Shown here one piece after another: positions 39,759 to 49,300 of a DNA stretch of 64,000 bases (positions are counted from its first letter, which is position 1; each line of letters begins with the position of its first letter). Under the pieces are notes generated by a model. The model ran no database searches. It saw nothing but the letters and a program-made list of their open reading frames with translations, and had not been told where the DNA came from. The stretch spans positions 14,294-78,293 of the forward strand of contig JAJFUG010000057.1 in NCBI GenBank assembly GCA_021372515.1. Reading direction: 5' to 3'. The position numbers and the translations under genes are program-made. The DNA comes from a bacterium (GTDB taxonomy: Bacteria; Gemmatimonadota; Glassbacteria; GWA2-58-10).

Positions 39759-40453
39759 TCAGAAACCGAACTGCACCGTGAAGAGATTGTCTGCGCTCAG
39801 CCGTCTCTTGTTGCGGTAGGCATAGCCGAACTCGACCACGCGGCCGGCGAAATCCAGTTTCTGTCCGCCGCCGGAACTCAGGCCCCGGAGCGTCGGGGCA
39901 TCGTACAGATATTCATAGCCGTAGTCATCCGCGCCCTTGGTGTACTCGTCGGTCTGGACCTGCAAGCCCAGGCGCAGAGCCCCGTACATGAACGGAGTGA
40001 AACTGAAGCTCAGCCCGGTGGCGGTGGAATAGCTGGTCGGAATGTTGCTGTTGCGCCAGATTTCCCCGCAGACCAGCCAGTTGAGCTTGTCCGTGGTCAT
40101 GAGGCTGTAGCTCAGGGGCCAGCTTGACCGCGGTGGGCAGACGGTGGGTGTGAGTGCGGTGGAACGCCTCACGGGTGCTCCGGCGCGAGACGACATAGTC
40201 ATCGCTGGAAAAATCGCCGTAACCGTCCGGAATGTCCCCGTCACGGTCCTCGGGCCCCACCTCGTACGGGAGGTTGGGACTCTGCATGGTGATATTGGGT
40301 CCCAGGTTCTGGATGGAGAAGGCGAACCTGATCTCACGCTCCAGGAACTCGGTGTGGTAGATCGCCCCGGCGCCGATGGCGAAAGCGTTGCCGCCGATGC
40401 TGGAGAACATGTCCGGGTGGATGTGCTTGACATTCAGGCCGCCGTTGAACTTC
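39759..40453 (-). pseudogene. Broken PorV/PorQ-like outer-membrane protein
   Basis: Two reading frames together give one protein. The N-terminal part (from about 40453: GGLNVKHIHPDMFSSIGGNA, then AIGAGAIYHTEFLEREIRFA and IQNLGPNITMQSPNLPYEVG) reads to about 40120, and the C-terminal part (PLSYSLMTTDKLNWLVCGEI to VEFGYAYRNKRRLSADNLFT, ending VQFGF) continues in another frame. A one-base indel near 40110-40125 explains this. The usual N-terminus with signal peptide is missing. The pattern NLG…LP…LSYSL…DKLN…YAY matches PorV/PorQ proteins of the type IX secretion group. Either decay or an assembly error. Confidence 0.7.
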
Positions 40454-40837
40454 TATGTTTCTCTAAATAACAAGAACGGTGCCAGCGGGCGGGAAACGGA
40501 ATGCCTCGCCCAAACCCTTGCTTAACAAGAAAGAAAAAGAGGGCAGGAAGCAGACGGGATGGAATGTGAGTGTATAATAATTATACACCCACTTGACAGG
40601 CGTATAAGAAACATACATAAAAACACTGTTTGTGCGGTTCGGTCGGTGCGGCCCGAAAGGACCACCGGGGAAGAGTCGAGGCTCAGGAAATGAAAATCGC
40701 ACCACGCCCATCGCCGGTTCCCGAAGCGCCGATAATCCGGTGGAGCGGATGAATCCGGTCACGAATTGCCGCTGAATGGTCCAAGGATACTCTGGATGAT
40801 CGACTGTTTTGGCGGTTAGGCGTACGGCAGGAAAGGA
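40454..40837. other. Intergenic region with a palindrome and promoter-like sequence
   Basis: 384 bases without a supported gene, between the broken PorV-like gene and the end of the response regulator gene. It holds an AT-rich palindrome and a -35-like hexamer (see 40570-40621). Small open frames here show no coding pattern. No terminator for the regulator gene was recognised. Confidence 0.5.
40570..40621 (+). promoter_or_regulatory. 19-bp palindrome next to a TTGACA box
   Basis: GTGTATAAT-A-ATTATACAC (40570-40588) is a perfect palindrome that contains TATAAT on both strands. Four bases later comes TTGACA (40593-40598), then a 17-base spacer and CATAAA. This could be a + strand promoter with an operator at its upstream edge, although no + gene follows, or a minus-strand -10 region for the PorV-like gene. 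Confidence 0.3.
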
Positions 40838-42295
40838 TTAGACGGCCTTGTCGTCAAGTTTGTTATAGAGAGTGGCGCGGTTGATTCCCAGATACCTGGC
40901 CACCCGACTTTTGTTACCGTCGAACATGAACAGCGCCTTTTTGATGATCTCTTTCTCTATTGTTTCCAGGTTCAAGCCTCCAGGCAAGAACCTGACAACC
41001 AGATAATCCTCATCGTTTTCCTCGGCCAGCCGGTCCAAACCCAGGCCCTCGTTCTTCTTTAAAACCCTCAGATGGCAGGGCTTGATTTCCACATCATCGT
41101 ACAGCAGCACAACGCGTTCGATCAGGTTTTGAAGTTCGCGCACGTTGCCGGGCCAGGGATATTCCTCCAGAATGCCGATCGCCTCCTCGCTGAAAGATTT
41201 GAAATTGCTCTTTTTCTGCTCCGCGAAATACTCGAGGAACATCTGGGCCAGAGGGCGGATTTCCTCTTTTCTCTCCCGCAACGCCGGGAGGTGGATCCGG
41301 CCCGTATTGAGCCGGTAATAGAGGTCGCTGCGGAAAGCGCCCGCCTGCGAGAGCTTCTCCAGGTTCTTGTTGGTCGAGCAGATGATCCTGACATCCACTG
41401 TCAGCTTCCTTATCCCGCCGACCCTGAAATACTCTTTTTCCTGCAGCACGCGCAGCAGCTTGGGCTGCATCTCCAGTGGCATGTCGCCTATTTCATCCAG
41501 AAACAGGGTCCCCCCCTGGGCCAGCTCGAACTTGCCTTTCTGCCCGGCCCTCTTCGCACCGGAGAAAGCTCCGCCCTCATAACCGAACAGCTCACTTTCA
41601 AACAGGTTGGGAGCGATAGCCGAACAGTTTATGGAGACGAAAGGAGTGGTGACCGTGTGGGGACCGTAATTAACCAGCTTGGCGATAAACTCTTTGCCGG
41701 TGCCGGTTTCCCCTTCGATCAAGACCGGGACCGAGCGGTCCTCGTGCAACCGCTTGGCCAGACGGACCACGTCCCGCATCTTGCTCGAAAAAACACCGAT
41801 CCTGCCCACCCCGAGCACTTCCGCCAGGGCTTTCTGCACCTGCTCCAGCTCCAGCATGGCTTCCTGCGTCACCTCTGCCACCTTGCTCTCGAACCGGTGC
41901 TTCAGCTCATAGTTCTCTTCAAGGAGCGATTGGTGTTCGGCGATTTTCCCGATGATGGATTTTAGCTCCTCAGGATTCACCGGCTTCATCAGGTAGTCGT
42001 AAGAGCCGGCATGGAATGCGCTTACAGCAGAATTCACATCCCCGTAGCCAGTGATGAGCACCACGTACGTTTGCCGGCCCGCGGGCATGGCTTTCAGGCG
42101 CTTCAACAATTCGATCCCGTCCATCTCCGGCATCCGGATATCCGAGAGAACGAGCGGGAATGGATTGTTCTCGAAAAACTGCAATGCCTTTGTCCCCGAG
42201 TCACAGGGGGTGATGTCGTGTCCCAGCTCGTCGCGCAGGTACTCGGTCAATTCGGTCCTGGAATACTTGTCGTCGTCGACCACGAGAATTTTCAA
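40838..42295 (-). CDS. NtrC-family sigma-54 response regulator
   Basis: 485 residues. The receiver domain is at 1-120 with acidic DDD near 7-9, phosphorylation Asp52 in LSDIRMPEMDG and Lys104. The AAA+ domain is about 165-395 with Walker A GETGTGKE (195-202), GAFSGA (242-247) and FLDEIGD; a Fis-type HTH ends the protein (NKSRVARYLGINRATLYNKL). The sigma-54 contact loop reads GAFSGA and not GAFTGA; Ser keeps the hydroxyl. The gene starts with TTG that overlaps the kinase stop (TTGA), with GGAGGAG just upstream. It is co-transcribed with the kinase at 42292 and may drive the promoter at 36653. Confidence 0.93.
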   Translation of the reverse strand: MKILVVDDDKYSRTELTEYLRDELGHDITPCDSGTKALQFFENNPFPLVLSDIRMPEMDGIELLKRLKAMPAGRQTYVVLITGYGDVNSAVSAFHAGSYDYLMKPVNPEELKSIIGKIAEHQSLLEENYELKHRFESKVAEVTQEAMLELEQVQKALAEVLGVGRIGVFSSKMRDVVRLAKRLHEDRSVPVLIEGETGTGKEFIAKLVNYGPHTVTTPFVSINCSAIAPNLFESELFGYEGGAFSGAKRAGQKGKFELAQGGTLFLDEIGDMPLEMQPKLLRVLQEKEYFRVGGIRKLTVDVRIICSTNKNLEKLSQAGAFRSDLYYRLNTGRIHLPALRERKEEIRPLAQMFLEYFAEQKKSNFKSFSEEAIGILEEYPWPGNVRELQNLIERVVLLYDDVEIKPCHLRVLKKNEGLGLDRLAEENDEDYLVVRFLPGGLNLETIEKEIIKKALFMFDGNKSRVARYLGINRATLYNKLDDKAV

Positions 42296-45200
42296 ATCTC
42301 CTCCTCATGGCTGCCTGTCAAAGGAATTTCCACGATGAAGGTGGCGCCATCCTCGTTGTTGACAAAAGCGTTCACCTTGCCGCTCAACTCCTGCGTCAGT
42401 CTTTTTACAATTGCAAGACCCAGGCCAATCCCCAGACTCGGTTTCTTGGTGGAATAGAACGGGTCAAATATCCTTTCCTCATTGCCCCTGAACAAAGCCT
42501 TGCCATTGTCGCTCACTTCGAGAACAGCCGAGCTTCCGTTTCGCCGGATGGAAATGGTGATTGTCTTGTCCTGCTTCTGCAGCTCGTCCAAGGCCTGCAC
42601 GGCGTTGACCACCAGATTGATCAGGATCAGCTCGACATTTATGTGGTTACCCTGTATCGGCATGTCCACCGGCTCCACGTTCAGATTGAACTTGATCCTG
42701 TGGATATTGATCTGCCTGTTGATCAGCGTGAGCGCGTGCTGCACCGAATCCTTGAGATCGAACCTCTCGTTCACTTTCTGGTTGGGCGATATCCAGAATT
42801 CGCTCATATGCTTGACTATCTCTTCAATCCGGTTGATATACTCCGGAACTCTTCTGAGCTTCTCGACAACCTTGTCCGGAATTATTCCCCGTGCGCGCTC
42901 GGTCCAGCTCAACACCTGTGTCGAGTTGAGCTTGAGCGCGTTGAGAGGCTGGTTGATCTCGTGGGTGATTCCCCCCGCCATCACGCCGATGGATGCCATG
43001 CGCGAGGCTTTCTCGGCCATCTGCACAGCCTCCAGCCCTTTCTTTTCCGCATCCAGGCGGGCCTGAAAGTGGGTCTGACGCTGCAACGAGTTGGCCATTA
43101 CATCCGCGATGGTGTTTAATAGCTCTATCTCCTGGTCATTCCACGGATGTGCCTCCATTTTGGCCAGATACATGAAAGCGGTGGCTTTCGAGGACACTTC
43201 CAGGGGAATAACGGCAAAAGAACTTATCGCCAGTTCTTCGGCAAACCGCCTTTCCTCCGCGGTGACTCCGGACAAGTCCGACACAAAACGGCCGCTGCCT
43301 GGAGCCGGCTTTTCGTATAAGGCGGATACTCCGTCGTTATCGGCCACCCTGCCGGGATTGCCGCTTTCGGCGTAGGAGGGCGAGACCCAGCAACCGACTG
43401 TTTCCGCCCTTTTCCCGGCCTTGCCGTCAATGACCAGACAGGCGAGATCCAACCCGGCGGATAATCCGATCTTTTCCAGCAACTCACCGACACTGTCAAA
43501 GAACGAATCGGAGGAATTCAGCAGCGAGGCGATCTTGGCCAGCAACTGCTCGCTCTGGAGAAGGTTCTCCAGTTCGCACTTGTTTCTGGTCAAGGTCGCA
43601 TTGGCCGATTGCAGTTCATTTGTCCTTTCCAACACAAGTTTTTCCAACAGCAGATGCCTGCGGATGACCACTCCCAGCAGGAAAAGAATGGTCAGCGAGC
43701 CTATCGCCGCAACAATCAGGAACCCCCGCTCTCTATACCAGGGGAGAAGGACAGTGAAATCGAAGAGGGCGGGTTTCGCATCGATATTCAGGTTCAAGTC
43801 CATGGACCGCACCTCGAAACGATGGGGTCCATAGGCCAGGTGGCTCAGCCAGGTGACATTGCTGGTCTGGAAGGCAGACCATTGCCCGCCGTCCAGCCGG
43901 TAGGAGAAAAACAGCTTCTCCGGCTTGGTGAAATTCCACTTGTCCACAGCCGTGAAAACCAGCCTGGCTTCCCCCGAGGGTGGCACCTCTGACGGATTGT
44001 CCCGCTTGCTGATTAATGTCCTGGGCGGATCGGAATCCGCTTCCGGGTGAAAGCAGCTCACTCCCTGGGTGGTGCCGGCCCAGACCGTGCCCCGGCTGTC
44101 CTCGAAGACGAAAGTGGCCGCCGTGTTGGGCAGGCCGTCCTCCGCGGTATAAGTGACCCATAACCCCTTGTAATACCTGTGGATGCCGGTTGTTGAGGCC
44201 ACCCATACACTGCCGCCGCTATGTCCATGAATCGAGTACACGTTGTCCAGGCCCCAATCCCGGATCAGGGACCATTTCCCGCCATCGTATTCAAAGATCT
44301 GGTTCCGGCAGCCAATCCAGATTCTGCCATCCTCGAATTCATGGAAACAAAACACTCCTCCCCCGGTGTAGCCATCATCCGGTCCTATCATTTTGAGGGC
44401 GCCATTCCGGAAAAGCGCCAGGCAATGCTTGTTCTCGGCGGAACCGATCCAGAGGTTTCCATTGGCGGCTTCGTAAAAGCTTTCAATATCATAATCATCC
44501 GTCATATTGATAACCGGTTTGTATACCTCGCCGTCCCAATTTTCGACCCGAAAAGCGACCGAATCCATACCAGCGTATGTAGAAAGCCAGACTTTATGTT
44601 TCCGGCCGGAAGACATCAGGAGAACCGTTCTGTTATTGAATTTGCCGGAGGCGTCTTGATATGGGATTTTTTTCAGCCCGGCAGGAGAAATTGAATAGCA
44701 CCCAGACTTAGGATAAAAAACGGCTGTTCTGTTATCGGAAAGAGAGAGGAAATTCACCGACATTCGATCATAGATATCTTTTTGACCGGCCAGATCGTAG
44801 CGCTGCCAATGTCTGCCGTTGTACACCAAGATTCTGCCGCCGGCGGCAAGATAGATATTGCCGAGAGAGTCCTCGTAAATGGCGTGGCACCATCTCAGTT
44901 CTTCCTTCAGGCCGCGAGGCGTCCGCCAGAGGGGTGGCGTATACCTGGCCAGGCCGCGGCTGGTCGCCAGCCAGAATACTCCGTTCTTTTCCAAAGCAAC
45001 TTCACAAAAAATCACGCCCGACAAAACACTCGCATTTTCTTCAGATTCGCCCTTTTCTGGCGAGATATTAAAAAGCCCATTCTTGTCCCCTATTACCCAG
45101 TAGCTGTCTTCCAGACCCGGCCAGCCGATGCGCACTGAGCCGGAATGCCCGGTTTTGATCTGCCATTGCCTGTTTTTGAAGATCAGCAGATCACTTTTAT

Positions 45201-45963
45201 TTTTCTTGAGATTGGACGCGACAACGTACAATTCTCCCTCGCAGCCCTCGACCGGAGACTGGAACGCGGCATATTCTGGCCCCGGCGTGCGGAATTCCTG
45301 CCAGGCCTTGCCCCTGGCGGCCGCTTTGGGATGGAACTGGGCGATTCCCCGGGTGCCAGTGATCCAAAAATAATCCTCGCGGGTACCGGCTAAATCGATA
45401 AAATCCCCGATACCGGTCTGTGCGGCGTGCACCATTTCCATTCTTTGGCCGGTCGAGGCGTCAAGAAGAACCAGACTGTTGCCCATCAAATAAAAAACCT
45501 GGTTCTTATCTCCAGGCGTGAACGGCATGTTTGTCGGGGACAGCAGAAAGTTCGGCTGGAATGCTGGTGGATTGTAATCACGCCCGATATCGAAAGTCGC
45601 CCATTTGCCGTTTTGAAAAAGCTTTGCGCCATCCTCGCTGACCGACCAGAGTTGTCCCTGCTTGCTCTGTCTGATCACGCTGTACATACTGGGGGAGGGA
45701 ATGCGAAAAACGAGCTTCCCGTTCTCATCAGGCCAGCCATCCATCCAGCCGGCTGACATAGTCGAGCCGTGCGAGATCCAGATTTTTCCTTCGCTCCCGA
45801 TAGTAACATAATTGATCCATGACTCCTCGGCCCCCTGGGACACCTGGAAGAAACGCCAGTCCGGGAGGTTTTCGCCGAGAAGCCCCTGGGCCGCAAGGAG
45901 CAATAAGCAGACAGGATAAATCAACAGCGTCGGAGAAAACAATTTACTGGGGATCGAGGGCAT
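42292..45963 (-). CDS. Propeller-sensor histidine kinase (Reg_prop, Y_Y_Y, GAF, HisKA, HATPase)
   Basis: About 1,223 residues from ATG 45963 (signal peptide KLFSPTLLIYPVCLLLLAAQ); an in-frame ATG lies at 46002. Residues about 30-680 are Reg_prop blades (KIWISHGSTMSAGWMDGWPD; SVWVASTTGIHRYYKGLWVT), then a Y_Y_Y-type strand domain (FSYRLDGGQWSAFQTSNVTW), one TM helix (GFLIVAAIGSLTILFLLGVV), a GAF-like domain, HisKA with GGITHEINQPLNALKLNSTQ (phospho-His) and a HATPase ending with GIGLGLAIVKRLTQEL. The layout is the SusR-like hybrid sensor arrangement with the regulator as a separate gene. It probably reads periplasmic sugars; the ligand is inference. Confidence 0.9.
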   Translation of the reverse strand: MPSIPSKLFSPTLLIYPVCLLLLAAQGLLGENLPDWRFFQVSQGAEESWINYVTIGSEGKIWISHGSTMSAGWMDGWPDENGKLVFRIPSPSMYSVIRQSKQGQLWSVSEDGAKLFQNGKWATFDIGRDYNPPAFQPNFLLSPTNMPFTPGDKNQVFYLMGNSLVLLDASTGQRMEMVHAAQTGIGDFIDLAGTREDYFWITGTRGIAQFHPKAAARGKAWQEFRTPGPEYAAFQSPVEGCEGELYVVASNLKKNKSDLLIFKNRQWQIKTGHSGSVRIGWPGLEDSYWVIGDKNGLFNISPEKGESEENASVLSGVIFCEVALEKNGVFWLATSRGLARYTPPLWRTPRGLKEELRWCHAIYEDSLGNIYLAAGGRILVYNGRHWQRYDLAGQKDIYDRMSVNFLSLSDNRTAVFYPKSGCYSISPAGLKKIPYQDASGKFNNRTVLLMSSGRKHKVWLSTYAGMDSVAFRVENWDGEVYKPVINMTDDYDIESFYEAANGNLWIGSAENKHCLALFRNGALKMIGPDDGYTGGGVFCFHEFEDGRIWIGCRNQIFEYDGGKWSLIRDWGLDNVYSIHGHSGGSVWVASTTGIHRYYKGLWVTYTAEDGLPNTAATFVFEDSRGTVWAGTTQGVSCFHPEADSDPPRTLISKRDNPSEVPPSGEARLVFTAVDKWNFTKPEKLFFSYRLDGGQWSAFQTSNVTWLSHLAYGPHRFEVRSMDLNLNIDAKPALFDFTVLLPWYRERGFLIVAAIGSLTILFLLGVVIRRHLLLEKLVLERTNELQSANATLTRNKCELENLLQSEQLLAKIASLLNSSDSFFDSVGELLEKIGLSAGLDLACLVIDGKAGKRAETVGCWVSPSYAESGNPGRVADNDGVSALYEKPAPGSGRFVSDLSGVTAEERRFAEELAISSFAVIPLEVSSKATAFMYLAKMEAHPWNDQEIELLNTIADVMANSLQRQTHFQARLDAEKKGLEAVQMAEKASRMASIGVMAGGITHEINQPLNALKLNSTQVLSWTERARGIIPDKVVEKLRRVPEYINRIEEIVKHMSEFWISPNQKVNERFDLKDSVQHALTLINRQINIHRIKFNLNVEPVDMPIQGNHINVELILINLVVNAVQALDELQKQDKTITISIRRNGSSAVLEVSDNGKALFRGNEERIFDPFYSTKKPSLGIGLGLAIVKRLTQELSGKVNAFVNNEDGATFIVEIPLTGSHEEEI

Positions 45964-46395
45964 GACACACTCTGTCCGTGTTTTTTCAATCGCAGTGATC
46001 ATAAGTCAGACGGATTACGAGCGAGTGTAAGACGTTTCGACTGTCTGTATCGGTTCAATGAGAAGCTGATCAACAATATAGTAATGCAGTGCCTGACAAT
46101 TGCAGATATATTTCCGTTCCCCTGTACGATGTGATAAATATTGGATGCTGTGACACCAACGCCAAGATATTTTTCTAAGACAGTGTTATGGATACATTGT
46201 CACAAACCTGTATCGAATCTTGCTTTCGATTATTAAAAGCCGCAGAAGCTTGACAGCGGGTTCACTCCGAAAGGCGGACAAACGGGAGGAACGGGTATAG
46301 CACCTCCAGTCGCAGCATGCAAAAAGCGGCTTTCCCGATCCAGACGGGAAAGCCGCTTTGCACCAATCGGTGATACCGCTACTTGTCCGTTTGGC
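45964..46395. other. Intergenic region upstream of the kinase operon
   Basis: About 430 bases without a gene. It is AT-rich from 46060 to 46240, as expected for the promoter of the minus-strand kinase operon. TGTGACA (46149-46155) and TGTCACA (46198-46204) form an inverted repeat 42 bases apart that could be an activator site. No clear -10/-35 or -24/-12 pair was recognised. The right part holds the terminator of the next gene (46318-46362). Confidence 0.45.
46318..46362 (-). terminator. Intrinsic terminator of the GH106-like gene
   Basis: Perfect 15-base arms AAAGCGGCTTTCCCG (46323-46337) and its complement (46345-46359) with a 7-base loop; on the minus strand the stem is followed by TTTTTGC. 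It lies 34 bases after the rhamnosidase stop codon. Confidence 0.75.
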
Positions 46396-49300
46396 TCACG
46401 GCTGCACCAGCACGCTGAACGGCTCGAACAGCCCGTAGCCGATGAAATCGTACTCCGCGCCGTCCGGCTGATGCTCGGGCGCGGCGCGGAACGCGGCGGG
46501 CCAGGCCCGTCCGTGCTCAGGCTTGTTGTGATGCGGCCCGAGCTGGTTTTTCAGCGTGCCGTAGACCGTGACAGCGACCTCGTTGCGCCCCGGCTTGACC
46601 AGGGCTGAGATGTCGCGCTCGTAGGGCGGCCAGCCGACCGTCCCGGCGGCCTGACCGTTGACAGTCACCTCGGCCACGCTGCCCAGCCACTTGCCCAGCC
46701 GGACCCGGCAGCGCGCCGCGCCCTCTTTCAGGTCGAACGTGGCTTTGTAGCTCACGCCCCCGGAGTAGAACGGAAGGCTCTTGGCTGTCCAGGCCCCGAA
46801 AGAGAGCTCCCGCGGCGACACCACTTTCCAACCCCTCTCATACGGCTCCAGGCCGAAATCGCCCAGGATGTAGACCGGCTCCAGCTCGGAATGGACTGTC
46901 ATCGGGGCGGCGTGCAGGCTGAGACTGTTCTGCCCGCTCACCACCGCGGCCCCGATATCGTACAGGCCGAACGAGCGGTCAAGGCTCCACTCGCCGGGCC
47001 GGGGATTCACCGTCTGCCCGTTCACCGCCACCTCCCACAGTTCCGGGTGCTCCAGCACCGCCTGCATCGACCCGCTGGCGACTCCCGGCTCGACCCGGAA
47101 CGCGAAACCGGCCTCGAAACCCGACCCGGCCGGGAAAGAATCGCGGTCCACGATGGAGGTCTTGAACTGCACCGCCCCGCTCCAGGGGTCGCCCTCGAAG
47201 CCATAGTGACGGAAAATGGCGTCCGAGGCGTTGAAGAAATAGCAGTCTTTCAGTTCCTGTCCCCCGACCGTGACATCGCAGTAGTCCAGAGTCAGGACAT
47301 TGGGTGACAGCCGCTCGACTGTCCAGCCGCCCACGGGCGGGACAGGCGCACCGGCTGCGACAGGCTCCGCAGCGGTCGTGTCGGGGCTGACCGCGGGATC
47401 GATGTAAAGAAGGAGGCTGCCCGCGGGCGGCAGGTCAAACTGTACGTTCAGGCCATCGCCGGCCTTGTCCGAGCGGTACGGAGAGATAGCGCCCGCCTCT
47501 GGATCGAGCCGCTGGACCGAGCCGCCCGCCGCGCGGAACGATCCGGTTGCGCTTTCCTCCAGGCTGGTGTTGACCAGGAACACCAGCTCGCCCTCCGCCA
47601 GAGTGCGACGCTGGTGGAACAGCTTGCCGCCAGCGGACTCCGGGCTGTCGAAGCGGAAATCCTTCGCAGTCAGGCGCTCCAGGGCCGCGGCCTCCTGCGG
47701 CGAGGCGGCCGTGACCCACTGCGGCTCATACTGCTCCGCCAGGGCTTTCACCGAGTCCGACCCGACCCCATCCAGGCAGCGCGGCGCTCCGCCGAAAGAG
47801 AGCACTACACCGCCAGTTTCCAGGTACCTGCGGAGAATGTCGAAAGTCGGGCGCTCCAGGTTCTCCAGGTTCGGCGGAAGGACCAGCAGGTCGTAGCTCC
47901 GCTCCCCCACGCTCAGGCGGCCCGCCTCGGCGCGGCCCCGGTCCTGCATCATTTTCTCGCAGCCCAGGTCGTATTCGAGCTGCATCTTTTCCAGATCGAG
48001 CAGGAACGTCTGGAACGAGTCGCCGATTTCGCTGAACCGCTGTGCGGACTTGACCGGCGAATAATACATCCAGGCCGTGCTGGTCGGCTCCAGGACCAGG
48101 GTGCGGTTCACCTGGTTGCCCGTGGAGAGGGCCAGGCTGAGGCGGGCAAAATAATCGCACAGCACGCGGTAATCTTTCCACCAGGGCTCGTGGTACGAGA
48201 ACGACTGCGGATGGTCGCGCTTGCGGGCCCCGAAGATGGTCATGTAGGTCAGGTGCTGGTTCATGAAATTGACCCCCAGGGCGTACTCCCAGTCGCCGAT
48301 GCGTTTCATGTCCTCGAAACGAAGGTCCCAGCCGCCGGCGCCGTAGGTCTCGCTCAGCTTGCGGTTGCGCCCGGTCTGGTTGGCGGCGCTGGCCAGCTCT
48401 TTCACCGCGCGCACGTTGCCGAACTGGGCGTTCACGTCCTCGCTGTAGGTGTTCATCAGGATATCGATCGACGGGACATCGTGCCAGGCGTACATGGCCA
48501 TGTTGTCGCTGCAGTGCTGCGGGCTCGGCCAGCCGTGCTCCCAGTAGTGGCCGGTCCAGAGAAGGTGGTGCGCCTCGCAGTAGGCGTTCCAGGGCTTGCT
48601 CCAGTGCTGGATGAAAAGGTCGAGCAACAGGGCGTAGTAGTCGTGGCGCACCCGCTGCCAGGGGCCGACCTCCTCGAACAGCGCGGGCAGCACAGTCACC
48701 AGGTCGTAGCCGAAACGTTTCTGGAACTCGGCAAACAGCGCGGGTGTCCAGCGGATACAGTCCTTGGCCGGCGGGGCGACATTCGGCTCATCGGTGAATA
48801 TGCCCCGCACGTTGCGGCCGAACTCGTCCCCGATCCCTTTCTCGTAGCCCCGCATGGTCACTTCGATGAATTTCTCGGTCACTCCCGGCAGCAGGAGGTC
48901 GACATAGGTGAACCCGCCGAACCAGGGGTCCTTGCCGTAGAAAGCCTTCTCGAACAGGTAGTAGTCGCCTTTCTTGCCCGCCTCGGCCTGGAGCGCGCCG
49001 GAGATGTCCACAAAGCCCTCGGCCTGCCTTTTCAGGACCACCGGGCAGTCCATGCCGAGCGGCTGGGGGAGCGTTTCGGCCCGGTGAAAGACCAACCCCT
49101 GCCCCTGGTTGTAGGATTCGGGCATCTCGGCCGGCACGTGCCCCCCGGCGAAACCGCTGGGGTAGGAGTTCTCATCGTACAGCCAGACCTGCATCCCCAG
49201 CTCCTTGCCTTTCTCCACCGTGTGGCGGCAGAGGGCGTGCCAGTCCTCGGACAGGTACGCTGTGATAAGTCCGGGCCGCGGATGGATGAACACTCCGCCG

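Noticed and set aside
40125-40433. First half of the 224-aa frame at 39759-40433
   Set aside because: Ser/Pro/Arg-rich shadow; the true N-terminal part of the PorV-like protein lies in another frame.
40463-40762. 99-aa minus-strand frame
   Set aside because: Spans the palindrome and promoter-like region, no ribosome site, composition unlike coding sequence.
46149-46204. TGTGACA/TGTCACA inverted repeat as an operator of the kinase operon
   Set aside because: The arms are short and 42 bases apart; chance occurrence is likely. Mentioned only within the intergenic entry.
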